A stretch of 64,000 nt of DNA from positions 248,001-312,000 of the forward strand of contig NZ_LAPZ01000005.1 in NCBI RefSeq assembly GCF_002120225.1, given 5' to 3'. Origin of the DNA: Tenacibaculum holothuriorum. GTDB lineage: Bacteria; Bacteroidota; Bacteroidia; Flavobacteriales; Flavobacteriaceae. This document shows, one piece after another, positions 54,113 through 64,000 of this stretch. Position 1 is the stretch's first letter; every line of letters begins with the position of its first letter. The position numbers and the translations under genes were made by a program. Below the pieces are notes generated by a model, which had not been told where the DNA came from, did not search any database, and saw only the letters and a program-made list of their open reading frames with translations.

Positions 54113-55461
54113 TGAGCGATTATTTATTTGAAGAGTTCGAAGGAGTTTCTGCAGCAAGCTGGAAACAAAAAATTCAAGTTGACCTAAAAGGTGCTGACTA
54201 TAACGAAACCTTACTTTGGAAAACAGATGAGGGCATTACTGTAAAACCTTTTTACACCAAAGAAGATCGAACAAACAAAAAAATAACATTTGGCAACAAA
54301 GGCTTCAATATTTGCCAAACTATTGTTATCAATAATGAAACTGAAGCTAATAAAGATGCAATCGACGCTCTAAACAGAGGAGCCAATAGTATTGAATTTA
54401 TTGCTTTAACACCTTTTAATATTGATAATCTTTTAAAAGATATTGATTCAAATAATAAATTACTATACTTCAATTTCAAGTTCTTAGATGCTGATTTTAT
54501 TGAAAAACTATCAAAACATTTAATCAATATTAAGCACTATTTTAATATTGACATTGTTGGAAATCTAGTAAAAACTGGTAATTGGTTTTATAATTTAAAA
54601 GAAGATCATGCTCAATTAGAAAAAATAACAGCTTTATCAAATAGTTCTATTTGTGTAAATGCTATCGTTTACCAAAATGCAGGAGCTAACATGCCTCAAC
54701 AATTAGCATATACACTTGCGCATGCAAATGAATACCTAAATCATTTTGGAAAAGAAATAGCAGAAAAAATTTATTTCAACTTTGCAGTAGGTAGCAATTA
54801 CTTTTTCGAAATAGCGAAACTTCGTGCTTTTCGAATTCTATGGGCTACATTACTTAAAGAATATGGTATTGAAAACACCGAAGCTCATATTTTCGCTCAA
54901 CCAAGTCTTCGCAACAAAACCTTATACGACTATAATGTAAACATGCTTCGCACAACCTCAGAAAGCATGAGTGCAATCTTAGGTGGAGCAAACACAATAT
55001 CAAACGTTTCTTATGATGAAATCTTCCATAAACCAAATGAATTTGGAAAACGAATTTCTAGAAATCAACTTTTAATATTACAGCAAGAAAGCGAATTAGC
55101 TGCCGCTCAAAATATTGCTGATGGAACCTATTACATTGAAAGCATCACTGAACAAATAGCCCAGAAAGCATTAGACATTTTTAAACAAATTGAAAACGCT
55201 GGCGGATTTTTAGCGCAATTAAAAGAAGGTGTCATCCAAAGAAAAATTAAAGATAGTGCCGATAAAGAGCAAGCTAAATTTAACAATGGAGAAATTACAC
55301 TTTTAGGAACAAATAAGATTCAAAACGACAAAGATCGTATGAAAGATGATTTAGAAATCTTTCCTTTTATAATTCCTCGTGATGAAAAAACACTCATTAA
55401 ACCCATCATACCTCAAAGGTTAGCAGAAAAACTTGAACAAGAACGAATAGAAAATGAGTAG
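54112..55461 (+). CDS. mutA: Methylmalonyl-CoA mutase small subunit
   Basis: Non-catalytic partner of MutB in the interconversion of methylmalonyl-CoA and succinyl-CoA. 449 residues: a mutase TIM-barrel only, without the C-terminal B12-binding domain. Similar segments to MutB are visible ([20 protein letters not shown] against [16 protein letters not shown]). Overlaps the preceding gene by 1 bp and mutB by 8 bp. Confidence 0.93.
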   Translation: MSDYLFEEFEGVSAASWKQKIQVDLKGADYNETLLWKTDEGITVKPFYTKEDRTNKKITFGNKGFNICQTIVINNETEANKDAIDALNRGANSIEFIALTPFNIDNLLKDIDSNNKLLYFNFKFLDADFIEKLSKHLINIKHYFNIDIVGNLVKTGNWFYNLKEDHAQLEKITALSNSSICVNAIVYQNAGANMPQQLAYTLAHANEYLNHFGKEIAEKIYFNFAVGSNYFFEIAKLRAFRILWATLLKEYGIENTEAHIFAQPSLRNKTLYDYNVNMLRTTSESMSAILGGANTISNVSYDEIFHKPNEFGKRISRNQLLILQQESELAAAQNIADGTYYIESITEQIAQKALDIFKQIENAGGFLAQLKEGVIQRKIKDSADKEQAKFNNGEITLLGTNKIQNDKDRMKDDLEIFPFIIPRDEKTLIKPIIPQRLAEKLEQERIENE

Positions 55462-57517
55462 AAAAGATATTTCAAATATAAGTTTAGACGAAAGTCAAAG
55501 GTCAAAGATTGAAAGATTTAATCACGAAGATTTTGTCGCTGGCATTGCACCAAATTTACGTGGACCATATTCTACCATGTATGTTCGCAGACCTTGGACC
55601 ATTCGCCAATATGCAGGATTTTCAACTGCTGAAGAAAGTAATGCTTTTTACAGGAGAAACTTAGCTGCTGGTCAAAAGGGGTTATCTGTTGCCTTCGATT
55701 TAGCAACTCACCGAGGGTATGATTCTGATCACGAAAGAGTACAAGGTGATGTTGGTAAAGCAGGTGTAGCCATTGACTCTGTGGAAGACATGAAAGTTTT
55801 ATTCGATCAAATTCCGCTTGATAAAATGTCAGTTTCAATGACTATGAACGGAGCCGTTCTTCCTGTTTTAGCTTTCTATATCGTTGCTGCAGAAGAACAA
55901 GGTGTAGATCAAAAATTACTTTCTGGAACCATTCAAAACGATATTCTAAAGGAGTTCATGGTACGAAATACATACATCTACCCCCCTACTCCTTCAATGA
56001 AAATCATAGCGGATATTTTTAGATATACTTCTGAAAACATGCCAAAATTCAATTCGATTTCTATTTCAGGTTACCACATGCAAGAAGCTGGTGCAACTCC
56101 AGAAATTGAGTTAGCCTATACTTTAGCCGACGGATTAGAATACATCAGAAAAGGAATTGAAGCAGGAATGGATATTGATACGTTTGCCCCTCGTTTATCA
56201 TTTTTCTGGGCTATCGGAATGAATCATTTCATGGAAATAGCAAAAATGAGAGCAGGTAGAATGTTATGGGCAAAAATTGTAAAACAATTCAACCCAAAAA
56301 ATCCAAAATCATTAGCATTACGTACACATTGTCAAACAAGTGGATGGAGTTTAACAGAGCAAGATCCTTTTAACAATGTTGCCAGAACTACGATTGAAGC
56401 TATGGCAGCAGCCTTTGGAGGAACACAAAGTTTACACACCAATGCTTTAGACGAAGCCATTGCATTACCTACCGATTTTTCTGCCAGAATAGCAAGAAAC
56501 ACACAAATATATTTACAACAAGAAACACACATTACCAAAACAGTAGATCCTTGGGCAGGAAGTTATTATGTAGAAGAATTAACTGAGGAAATCGCAAACA
56601 AAGCTTGGAAACTTATTCAAGAAGTTGAGGAACTTGGAGGAATGACCAAAGCCATTGAAAAAGGGATTCCTAAAATGCGAATTGAAGAAGCTGCTGCTAA
56701 AAAACAAGCAAAAATAGATAGCGGACAAGATGTTATTGTTGGTGTAAATAAATATCAATTAGAAGAGGAAGATCCTTTACATATTTTGGAAGTTGACAAC
56801 GAAGCAGTTCGTCAATCACAAATTAAACGACTTAATGAATTAAAAGCTGCTCGTAATCAAGAAGAAGTAAACACTTCATTGAGCAATTTAACTGAATGTG
56901 CTAAAACAGGTAACGGAAATTTATTAGATTTGGCTGTAAAAGCAGCAAGAAACAGAGCTAGTTTGGGTGAAATTTCGGATGCTTTAGAAGTAGAATTTGG
57001 TCGCCACAAGGCAATTCACAGAACTATTAGCGGAGTGTACAGTAAAGAAATAAAAGACGATAAATTATTTAAAAAAGCAGTTGCTTTAGCAGATGAATTT
57101 GCTGAATTAGAAGGTCGTCGCCCTAGAATTATGATTGCAAAACTGGGTCAAGATGGTCATGATCGTGGAGCAAAAGTAGTTGCTACAGGTTACGCAGACC
57201 TTGGTTTTGATGTAGATATAGGACCTTTATTTCAAACACCACAAGAAGCCACGAAACAAGCTATTGAAAATGATGTTCATATTTTAGGAATTTCATCATT
57301 AGCAGCTGGACATAAAACTTTAGTTCCACAAGTAATTGAGGAGTTAAAAAAATACGACAGAGAAGATATTATGGTAATTGTAGGGGGTGTAATTCCTGCA
57401 CAAGATTATCAATTTTTATTTGACGCAGGTGCTGTTGGTGTTTTTGGACCTGGGACAAAAATTGCGCAAGCGGCTATTGATATGTTAACTATTTTAATTG
57501 ATAGTACTGAAGAATAA
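55454..57517 (+). CDS. mutB: Methylmalonyl-CoA mutase large (catalytic) subunit
   Basis: Adenosylcobalamin-dependent mutase. 687 residues: barrel ([39 protein letters not shown]) and a C-terminal B12-binding domain with [20 protein letters not shown], whose DxHxxG His binds cobalt. With metH this is the second B12 enzyme in the window, so the cell needs imported or self-made cobalamin. Slight overlap with mutA indicates coupling. Confidence 0.96.
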   Translation: MSRKDISNISLDESQRSKIERFNHEDFVAGIAPNLRGPYSTMYVRRPWTIRQYAGFSTAEESNAFYRRNLAAGQKGLSVAFDLATHRGYDSDHERVQGDVGKAGVAIDSVEDMKVLFDQIPLDKMSVSMTMNGAVLPVLAFYIVAAEEQGVDQKLLSGTIQNDILKEFMVRNTYIYPPTPSMKIIADIFRYTSENMPKFNSISISGYHMQEAGATPEIELAYTLADGLEYIRKGIEAGMDIDTFAPRLSFFWAIGMNHFMEIAKMRAGRMLWAKIVKQFNPKNPKSLALRTHCQTSGWSLTEQDPFNNVARTTIEAMAAAFGGTQSLHTNALDEAIALPTDFSARIARNTQIYLQQETHITKTVDPWAGSYYVEELTEEIANKAWKLIQEVEELGGMTKAIEKGIPKMRIEEAAAKKQAKIDSGQDVIVGVNKYQLEEEDPLHILEVDNEAVRQSQIKRLNELKAARNQEEVNTSLSNLTECAKTGNGNLLDLAVKAARNRASLGEISDALEVEFGRHKAIHRTISGVYSKEIKDDKLFKKAVALADEFAELEGRRPRIMIAKLGQDGHDRGAKVVATGYADLGFDVDIGPLFQTPQEATKQAIENDVHILGISSLAAGHKTLVPQVIEELKKYDREDIMVIVGGVIPAQDYQFLFDAGAVGVFGPGTKIAQAAIDMLTILIDSTEE

Positions 57518-57524
57518 ATTAGCT

Positions 57525-58403
57525 ATGGAAATAAAATTTATTGACAGAAAAACTGGAAAAACTGAAATAGAAACTCCTCCAGGAGTAGGTTTCTTAAAAT
57601 TTTTATACCATAATCCTTTTGGAAAACTTGCTATTTTACCTATTGCTAAACGTAAGTTTTTATCTACTTGGTATGGTAAAAAAATGGACAATCCTTCTTC
57701 TACAAAAAAAATAGAGGTTTTTGTAAATCAGTTAAACATCGATATGAGTGAAGCTGAAAAGTCAATTTCAGAATTCACTTCATTTAACGACTTTTTCTAT
57801 CGTAAATTAAAACCAAATGCAAGGCCTATCCAAAATGGATTTGTTTCTCCTGGTGATGGTAAATTATTAGCTTTTGAAAATATTTCTGACGTTCATAATT
57901 TCTTTATCAAAGGAAGAAAGTTTACGCTAAAAGAATTTTTAGCTAGCGATACGTTAGCCGAAAAATATAAAAATGCATCGTTAATTATTTTACGACTAGC
58001 CCCAAACGACTATCATCGTTATCATTTTCCGTATAGTGGCACTCCAACTGAAATGACTAAAATAAAAGGCGATTACTATTCTGTTTCTCCCTATGCTTTA
58101 GCTTCTAATTTTACCAAAGTATTCTGTGAAAACAAACGTGAATATTGTGAGTTGAAAACAGAAGACAAAGGAGACATTTTGATTGCTCCGGTCGGTGCTA
58201 CTATGGTTGGTAGTATTATTGAAACTTTTACACCAAATTCATCAATAAAAAAAGGTGATGAAATGGGATATTTTGCTTTTGGGGGTTCAACAATTGTTCT
58301 ACTTGTTGATAAAGACAAATTAAAAATTGATAGCGACATTTTACAAAACACCCAAAACAAAACGGAAACATTTGTAAAAATGGGAGAAGAAATTGGTATG
58401 TAG
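57525..58403 (+). CDS. psd: Phosphatidylserine decarboxylase proenzyme
   Basis: Makes phosphatidylethanolamine from phosphatidylserine. Start at ATG 57525 (292 residues); the longer frame would overlap mutB. The self-cleavage motif is FAFGGSTIVLL near residue 253, where Ser becomes the pyruvoyl group; GDGKL and APNDYHRYHFP are also present. The longer, PSD-type form rather than the short archaeal-like form. 7 bp after mutB. Confidence 0.93.
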   Translation: MEIKFIDRKTGKTEIETPPGVGFLKFLYHNPFGKLAILPIAKRKFLSTWYGKKMDNPSSTKKIEVFVNQLNIDMSEAEKSISEFTSFNDFFYRKLKPNARPIQNGFVSPGDGKLLAFENISDVHNFFIKGRKFTLKEFLASDTLAEKYKNASLIILRLAPNDYHRYHFPYSGTPTEMTKIKGDYYSVSPYALASNFTKVFCENKREYCELKTEDKGDILIAPVGATMVGSIIETFTPNSSIKKGDEMGYFAFGGSTIVLLVDKDKLKIDSDILQNTQNKTETFVKMGEEIGM

Positions 58404-58511
58404 CTTTCCTTATTTTTAACGTTTCTACATACTAAAAATGATTCAAATCATAATACTTTTAAAGCTTTAATCCGTAACTTTGCCCAGTTTTATTTCAACG
58501 CAAATTTTACG

Positions 58512-61500
58512 ATGAGAAAAGTCCTCAATATACTTTATTCTACCCGTTTAATGGCAGTACTATTTTTAGTATTTGGTGCATCAATGGGAATAGCAACATT
58601 TATAGAAAACGATTTTGGAACCCAAACTTCAAAAGCTTTAGTGTATAACACTTGGTGGTTCGAATTAATCATGGTTTTCTTTGTAATAAATTTCTTCGGA
58701 AATATTTTTAAATACAAACTTTATAGAAAAGAAAAGTGGTCGGTATTGTTATTCCATGTGGCTTTTTTATTCATTCTAATTGGAGCAGGCATCACTCGTT
58801 ATATTAGCTACGAAGGTTTAATGATTATTGACGAAGGAGAAACAACCGATGTTTTTTATTCAGATACTAATTATTTAAATATTATTGTAGATAACAACAA
58901 GTTTCAAAAAGAATACAACAATAAATTATTACTATCTGCTTGGGGTACTAACAATGTAAGTTTCAGTGAAACTTTTCAACCTAAAAAGGACGGAAAAATT
59001 CATGAAGTAGATTTTAAATTAGTAGACTATATTCCTTGGGCAGAAAAGAAATTAGTGTTAGACGAAAATGGAGTTGAACATTTATTTTTAGTAGAAAGCT
59101 CAAGCGGAAGCAGGCACGAGCACTACATTAAAAAAGGAACTATTCAAAATATTCACAATATTTTAGTTGGTTTTGAAGCTCCAGACAAAAATGCAAACAT
59201 CAACTTCTTTTATGAAGATGGAAGCTTAAAAATGACTTCAAAAGCCAAAGGTGATTGGTTTCGAATGGCAGATCAAAAAAGAGGAGAAATTGTTAAAGAT
59301 AGCACACAACATTTTCAATTCTTAACACTACACAATATTGAAGGGTTACAATTTGTAATTCCTAAACCTGCTGAAAAAGGTGAAGTTAAAACCGTAAGAG
59401 GTAAAAAAGATAAAACTAAATTCGACATGGTTGTTTTTGATGTTACTTACAACGGAAAAACAGAACGTGTAGAGTTTACTGGAGGACAATTTAATGTAGA
59501 CGGTCAAAAACAATTTAGTATAGATGACTTAAACTTTAGAGGTTGGTATGGAGCTAAACAAATTTCTGTTCCGTTTAAAGTAAAGTTAAATGATTTTCAG
59601 TTAGAAAAATATCCTGGTTCAGAAAACGCCGCTTCTTTCGCAAGTGAAGTAACTGTTTATGGGAAAAACGAAACTTTTGATTTTAGATTATTTATGAATC
59701 ATATTTTAAACTATAAAGGTTATCGCTTGTTTCAATCAGGTTATAAAAACGAAGGTCAAAAAATTGAACAAACTCATCTTTCTGTAAATCATGATTTTTG
59801 GGGAACAGGAGTAACTTATTTAGGATATTTTTTATTATTCTTCGGTTTGATCGCTTCTCTTTTTATTAAAAACACTCGTTTTAGTCATTTAAAAGAAGCT
59901 TTAGTAAAAATCAGAAAAAAGAAAAGCCTTTTAACTTTAGCTTTCTTAACTTTAAGTGTTGTTGGTTTTTCTCAGCACAAACAACATAAACCACAAGCAT
60001 TAACTGAGACTCAAATTGATTCTATCTTACAAAAATCGGTAGCAAGCAAAAAACATGCTGATGAATTTAGCAGTTTGGTAATTCAAGATGCTGGTGGTAG
60101 AATGAAACCTGCACATACTTTTGCTTCTGAATTAGTAAGAAAAGTTGCCCATACCGACAACTTTAAAGGATTAACTCCAAGCCAAGTTTTAGTTTCAATT
60201 ACCGAAGCTCCAATGTTTTGGTTAAATGTTCCTTTTATTTATTTAGAAAAAGGAAATACTCAAATTAGAGAAGTTTTAGGATTGCCTAAAGACACGAAAT
60301 ACGCTCGCTTTGTTGATTTTTACAATCCAGATCAAACTTCTAAAATTGGTCATTTAGTTGTTGAAGCTCAAAAGAAAAGAATTCAAAATAAATTTGAACA
60401 AGACGCTATTAAAATTGAAAGAAGGGTTTGGTTAATGTCTCAAGCATTAAGCGGAAGTATTTTACGTATTTTCCCAATTCCAAACCACGAAGAAAATAAA
60501 TGGGTTTCGCAACCAGAAACCTTAAATGCAGGTTTTAAAGGAACTGATTCTGTTTTTGTTCGTCAATCATTGCCAGTTTATTTTCAGTTATTACAAAATT
60601 CAAAGAAAACTGGAAATTATACAGAAACTAATAAGGTTTTAGACGGAATTAAAAAATATCAGAGAAAGTTTGGTTCAGAAGTAATTCCTTCTCAGGATAA
60701 AATTCAATTAGAAATCGCTTATAACAAAGCTAATATTTTTATTAAACTTTATAAATATTATGGTTTAGTAAGTTTATTGATGATTGTTTTTGTATTCTTT
60801 CAAATATTTAACAACAAACCTTGGGTAAACTATGTCGTTAAAGCTTTTATTGGAATTATAATTCTACTTTTTATCACTCATGTTACAGGTTTAGCTATGC
60901 GTTGGTACATTAGCGGAAACGCTCCATGGAGTAACGCTTACGAATCTATAATATTTGTAGGATTAGCTTCTATGCTATTTGGGTTAATCTTAGGTAGAAA
61001 CTCGTCATTAACAATTGCTGCAACAACATTTTTAACAGCTGTAATTTTATGGTTTGCTAGTCAAAACTGGTTAGATCCTGAAATTGCAAACTTAGTTCCT
61101 GTACTTAATTCTTGGTGGTTATACGTACACGTTTCTATTATTGTAGCTGCTTACGGACCTTTCTTTTTAGGGATGATTTTAGGAGTTTTTGCTTTATTCT
61201 TAATCATTTTTACCACAAAAGAAAACAAAAACAAAATGCTACTTCACATTAAAGAATTAACCATTATCAATGAAATGGCTTTAACTGTTGGTTTAGTAAT
61301 GTTTACTGTCGGAAACTTTTTAGGAGGTATGTGGGCAAATGAAAGTTGGGGACGCTACTGGGGATGGGATCCTAAAGAAACTTGGGCTTTAGTATCTATC
61401 ATGGTATATTCTTTTGTTTTACACATGCGATTGATACCAGGTTTAAGAGGAAGATATACTTTTAATTTAGTATCAATCATTGCTATTTTTTCAGTTATGA

Positions 61501-61658
61501 TGACTTATATGGGAGTAAATTTCTACTTATCAGGATTACATTCTTACGCCAGTGGAGATAAAGTTATCACCCCTAACTCGGTATACTATTCAATTGCTTT
61601 TATAATTATAATTGGTACACTTGCTTGGTTTAAAAACAAGAAATTTTACAAAAAATAA
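58512..61658 (+). CDS. ccsA: Fused cytochrome c maturation protein CcsBA
   Basis: System II cytochrome c synthase: carries heme across the membrane and attaches it to apocytochrome c. 1048 residues. The N-terminal ResB/CcsB half has its first helices at 10-95 and a large periplasmic part; the C-terminal CcsA half has the heme-handling WWD motif GGMWANESWGRYWGWDPKE near residue 940 and flanking histidines. A -7 box TAACTTTG (58475-58482) precedes it. No thioredoxin-like partner gene is next to it. Confidence 0.94.
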   Translation: MRKVLNILYSTRLMAVLFLVFGASMGIATFIENDFGTQTSKALVYNTWWFELIMVFFVINFFGNIFKYKLYRKEKWSVLLFHVAFLFILIGAGITRYISYEGLMIIDEGETTDVFYSDTNYLNIIVDNNKFQKEYNNKLLLSAWGTNNVSFSETFQPKKDGKIHEVDFKLVDYIPWAEKKLVLDENGVEHLFLVESSSGSRHEHYIKKGTIQNIHNILVGFEAPDKNANINFFYEDGSLKMTSKAKGDWFRMADQKRGEIVKDSTQHFQFLTLHNIEGLQFVIPKPAEKGEVKTVRGKKDKTKFDMVVFDVTYNGKTERVEFTGGQFNVDGQKQFSIDDLNFRGWYGAKQISVPFKVKLNDFQLEKYPGSENAASFASEVTVYGKNETFDFRLFMNHILNYKGYRLFQSGYKNEGQKIEQTHLSVNHDFWGTGVTYLGYFLLFFGLIASLFIKNTRFSHLKEALVKIRKKKSLLTLAFLTLSVVGFSQHKQHKPQALTETQIDSILQKSVASKKHADEFSSLVIQDAGGRMKPAHTFASELVRKVAHTDNFKGLTPSQVLVSITEAPMFWLNVPFIYLEKGNTQIREVLGLPKDTKYARFVDFYNPDQTSKIGHLVVEAQKKRIQNKFEQDAIKIERRVWLMSQALSGSILRIFPIPNHEENKWVSQPETLNAGFKGTDSVFVRQSLPVYFQLLQNSKKTGNYTETNKVLDGIKKYQRKFGSEVIPSQDKIQLEIAYNKANIFIKLYKYYGLVSLLMIVFVFFQIFNNKPWVNYVVKAFIGIIILLFITHVTGLAMRWYISGNAPWSNAYESIIFVGLASMLFGLILGRNSSLTIAATTFLTAVILWFASQNWLDPEIANLVPVLNSWWLYVHVSIIVAAYGPFFLGMILGVFALFLIIFTTKENKNKMLLHIKELTIINEMALTVGLVMFTVGNFLGGMWANESWGRYWGWDPKETWALVSIMVYSFVLHMRLIPGLRGRYTFNLVSIIAIFSVMMTYMGVNFYLSGLHSYASGDKVITPNSVYYSIAFIIIIGTLAWFKNKKFYKK

Positions 61659-61709
61659 TCGTTTAATATTATCATAAAATGTACTTTTGTACGCCTTTAA
61701 CAAAAAAAT

Positions 61710-62225
61710 ATGTTTAATAAAAATATAAAATTAGTTTTAGCAATCCTAACATTAGCTTGGTCTGTTTACGAATTTACTCAAGGAAATATTGGAAATGGAA
61801 TTGCCATCTTACTCTTAGTAGGGTTATTTATTCTTTTTTATTTTAAAAATGAATTTATTTTACTAGCCTTTTTACAATTACGTAAACAAAATTTTGAGGG
61901 AGCTAAAAAATGGTTGGGCTATATTAAAAATCCGTCTACAGCACTAACACAAAAGCAAGAAGGATATTACAATTACTTGCATGGTATCATGTTAAGTCAG
62001 ACCAACATTACTCAAGCAGAAAAGTTTTTAAGAAAAGCGGTAAAGTTAGGTTTAGCTATGGATCATGATTTAGCTATGGCTAAGTTACAATTAGCTGGAA
62101 TTGCAATGACCAAAAGACGTAAGCGAGAAGCTACTACTTTAATGGCTGAGGCCAAGAAACTAGATAAACATGGCATGCTAAAAGAGCAAATGCAAATGAT
62201 GAAACAACAAATGAAGAGGATTTAA
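61710..62225 (+). CDS. Two-helix membrane protein with TPR-like tail
   Basis: 171 residues. N-terminal helices at about 8-25 and 30-47, then a soluble part with TPR-like helices (KQEGYYNYLHGIMLSQTNIT; AEKFLRKAVKLGLAMDHD) and a basic, Met-rich C-terminus (MLKEQMQMMKQQMKRI). I recall DUF2892-labelled proteins of similar layout but cannot confirm it. A TACTTTTG -7 box (61682-61689) gives a leader of about 15 nt; its stop lies in a terminator hairpin. Confidence 0.7.
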   Translation: MFNKNIKLVLAILTLAWSVYEFTQGNIGNGIAILLLVGLFILFYFKNEFILLAFLQLRKQNFEGAKKWLGYIKNPSTALTQKQEGYYNYLHGIMLSQTNITQAEKFLRKAVKLGLAMDHDLAMAKLQLAGIAMTKRRKREATTLMAEAKKLDKHGMLKEQMQMMKQQMKRI

Positions 62226-62235
62226 AAATCCTCTT
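62214..62235 (+). terminator. Terminator overlapping the end of the TPR-like gene
   Basis: AAGAGGATTT (62214-62223) with AAATCCTCTT (62226-62235), followed by TTTTT. The stop codon TAA lies in the loop region. Confidence 0.9.
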
Positions 62236-62288
62236 TTTTATTTTATAAAATATATAATTTGTACTTTTACCCTCTAATAAAATTAGAT

Positions 62289-64000
62289 ATGCTAAGGAAA
62301 TTCTTTATAAAATCTTTTGACAAATATGCTTCTCATTGGCTGGTATTGTTAATCGATATTTTTTTAGTTTGTTTATCTTTTGTTCTTGCGTATACTATTC
62401 GTTTTAACACTAGCTTAAACTTTGATACTGAGAAACTTGTTTACCAAATCCCTCTTGTTGCAACTGTAGCTCTTTTCAGTTTCTTATCGGTTGGATCATA
62501 TAGAGGAATCATTAGACATACAGGTACTAGAGATGCTTTTAATGTTTTTATTGGAATTTCTTTAATGTCTTCAATACTAGTAATGTTAGTATTAACCAAT
62601 AGTTTTCTTAATATTGCTCCTAGTTTTACAATACCAAAATCCATTATAATAATTCATTATTTAGTTTCTGTATTATTATTAATTATTAGTCGATTTGTTT
62701 TCAAGGCTTTTTACGAAATTGTTTCTACTGAATTAAATGAAATCACTAATGTTTTAATTTATGGAGCTGGTGATTCTGGTTTAATTACCTACGGAGCTTT
62801 AAACAGAGATACAAAAAACAAATATGAAGTAATCGGTTTTGTTGATGATGACCCTAAAAAACAAGGAAAAAAAATTGACCGAATTAAAATTTATAACGGA
62901 AATTTTATTACTAAAGAGTTTATTAAACAAAAAGGAATTGATGAAATAATCATTTCTATACAGAACATAAAATCAGAAAAACTACTTTATTTAACCGATA
63001 AATTATTTGACTTTGGCGTAGATGTAAAAATTGTGCCTCCACTATCAAAATGGATTGATGGAGATTTAGAAGCTACTCAAATTAAACAAGTTAAAATTGA
63101 AGATTTATTAGACAGGAAACCAATTTCAATAGACAATCCGATAGTTAGTAGAGATGTTACAAATAAAACTATATTGGTAACTGGTGCAGCTGGTTCTATA
63201 GGCTCTGAAATATCTAGACAATTAAGCTCTTATAATCATAAACATTTAATCTTAGTTGATCAAGCTGAATCTCCTTTATATGATATTCAACAAGAATTAA
63301 TACAAAAAGGTAGAAAAAATTTTACTTGTATAGTTGCTGATGTTAGAGATTTAAACAGAATGGAAGAGATTTTCGAGAAGTTTAATCCACAAAAAGTATT
63401 TCACGCTGCCGCTTACAAGCACGTTCCTTTAATGGAACTTTCTCCATATGAAGCTGTTAAAATTAATATCGGTGGTACAAAAAACATAGCCGACTTATCT
63501 GTAAAACATAATGTAGAACGTTTTGTAATGGTTTCAACAGACAAAGCTGTAAACCCAACAAATGTAATGGGAGCAACTAAAAGAGTTGCCGAAATGTATA
63601 TAAGTTGTTTAAGCAGCCAAAAGAATCATGACACAAAGTTTACTACTACAAGATTTGGAAATGTTCTTGGATCAAATGGTTCTGTTATTCCTTTATTCAA
63701 AAAACAAATTGAAAATGGAGGTCCATTAACTGTTACTCATAAAGATATTACTCGATACTTTATGACAATTCCTGAAGCCTGCAGATTAGTTTTAGAAGCT
63801 GGCACAATGGGAAATGGTGGCGAGATTTATATTTTTGATATGGGTAAATCAGTTAGAATATATGATATTGCTAAAAGAATGATTCATCTATCTGGCCTTA
63901 AATATCCTGATGACATTGATATAAAAATCACAGGACTACGTCCTGGTGAAAAATTATATGAGGAATTATTGGCTAACGGTGAAAACACTACTCCAACTTA
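62289..64000 (+). CDS. CapD/WbpM-type nucleotide-sugar 4,6-dehydratase (3'-truncated)
   Basis: Open from ATG 62289 to the window end (about 570 codons, C-terminus missing). Four membrane helices in the first 135 residues (LVLLIDIFLVCLSFVLAYTIRF), a CoA-binding-like Rossmann domain (VLIYGAGDSGL), then the dehydratase with NAD motif TGAAGSIGSE near 300 and the catalytic STDKAVNP / MGATKR segment, where Met replaces the usual Tyr as in WbpM/FlmA. Acts on UDP-GlcNAc-like sugars at the inner membrane for capsule, O-antigen or glycan synthesis. Probably opens a surface polysaccharide locus beyond the window. Confidence 0.93.
   Translation, partial: MLRKFFIKSFDKYASHWLVLLIDIFLVCLSFVLAYTIRFNTSLNFDTEKLVYQIPLVATVALFSFLSVGSYRGIIRHTGTRDAFNVFIGISLMSSILVMLVLTNSFLNIAPSFTIPKSIIIIHYLVSVLLLIISRFVFKAFYEIVSTELNEITNVLIYGAGDSGLITYGALNRDTKNKYEVIGFVDDDPKKQGKKIDRIKIYNGNFITKEFIKQKGIDEIIISIQNIKSEKLLYLTDKLFDFGVDVKIVPPLSKWIDGDLEATQIKQVKIEDLLDRKPISIDNPIVSRDVTNKTILVTGAAGSIGSEISRQLSSYNHKHLILVDQAESPLYDIQQELIQKGRKNFTCIVADVRDLNRMEEIFEKFNPQKVFHAAAYKHVPLMELSPYEAVKINIGGTKNIADLSVKHNVERFVMVSTDKAVNPTNVMGATKRVAEMYISCLSSQKNHDTKFTTTRFGNVLGSNGSVIPLFKKQIENGGPLTVTHKDITRYFMTIPEACRLVLEAGTMGNGGEIYIFDMGKSVRIYDIAKRMIHLSGLKYPDDIDIKITGLRPGEKLYEELLANGENTTPT

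Overview
This 64 kb window is chromosomal DNA from a member of the Bacteroidota, almost certainly Flavobacteriaceae. The support is an AT-rich composition (by eye a little over 30 % GC), many Bacteroidota-type promoters (-33 TTTG or TTG, about 19 nt, then -7 TAnnTTTG), almost no Shine-Dalgarno sequences, and family-typical genes (DUF4230, DUF4293, DUF4252, a BT_3928-like DoxX protein, split MetH, fused CcsBA, Rho with an Asn-rich insert). The genus cannot be fixed from sequence alone; a marine Tenacibaculum/Polaribacter-like organism would fit. I see no insertion sequence, prophage, CRISPR array or rRNA operon.

Layout. 1-5.7 kb: the 3' part of argH, then a convergent leuACDB operon on the minus strand. 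5.8-7.4 kb: a helical-repeat protein of unknown role. 7.36-12.3 kb: the threonine operon thrABC on the plus strand, preceded by a 32-codon Thr/Ile-rich leader peptide that is easily missed. 12.3-32.6 kb: a 20 kb block, all on the minus strand, for sulfate assimilation, siroheme, cysteine and methionine. In transcription order it runs SAM riboswitch, metX-AK-HSD fusion, metZ, an Rrf2 regulator, then DUF2061, cysH, cysD, cysN, a 4Fe-4S ferredoxin, a sulfite reductase with a HEPN tail, cobA, cysG(N), a ferredoxin reductase, a 2Fe-2S ferredoxin, cysE and cysM, then a second SAM riboswitch, split metH and metF. 32.7-36.8 kb: housekeeping and unknown genes including fau and rho. 36.9-40.3 kb: a two-component module made of a NarL-type regulator, a lipoprotein and a TPR sensor kinase, with phased palindromes upstream. 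40.8-41.2 kb: a 437 bp gap with two tandem, homologous, terminator-ended small-RNA candidates. 41.3-64 kb: mostly ordinary genes (truA, ABC exporter, cdaA, folP, crcB, mscS, tRNA-Thr, udk, divIC-like, mutAB, psd, ccsBA) ending in a truncated nucleotide-sugar dehydratase.

How it works together. Sulfate is activated by CysDN and reduced by CysH, then by a siroheme sulfite reductase fed by the ferredoxin/reductase pair encoded beside it; CobA and CysG make its siroheme. Sulfide goes to cysteine (CysE, CysM) or, by direct sulfhydrylation (MetX, MetZ), to homocysteine, which MetH and MetF methylate. Two aspartokinase-homoserine dehydrogenases lie about 20 kb apart, one behind a Thr/Ile-rich leader peptide and one behind a SAM riboswitch, which resembles the ThrA/MetL division in E. 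coli. The kinase domain of the SAM-controlled copy departs from consensus at three motif positions.

The best candidates for something undescribed are the paired small RNAs at 40.85-41.12 kb. Each carries the same palindrome at exactly the same distance from its -7 box and shows a CCCCCTAA loop. Next come the phased TTAGGG palindromes in front of the response regulator, and the HEPN-tailed sulfite reductase.
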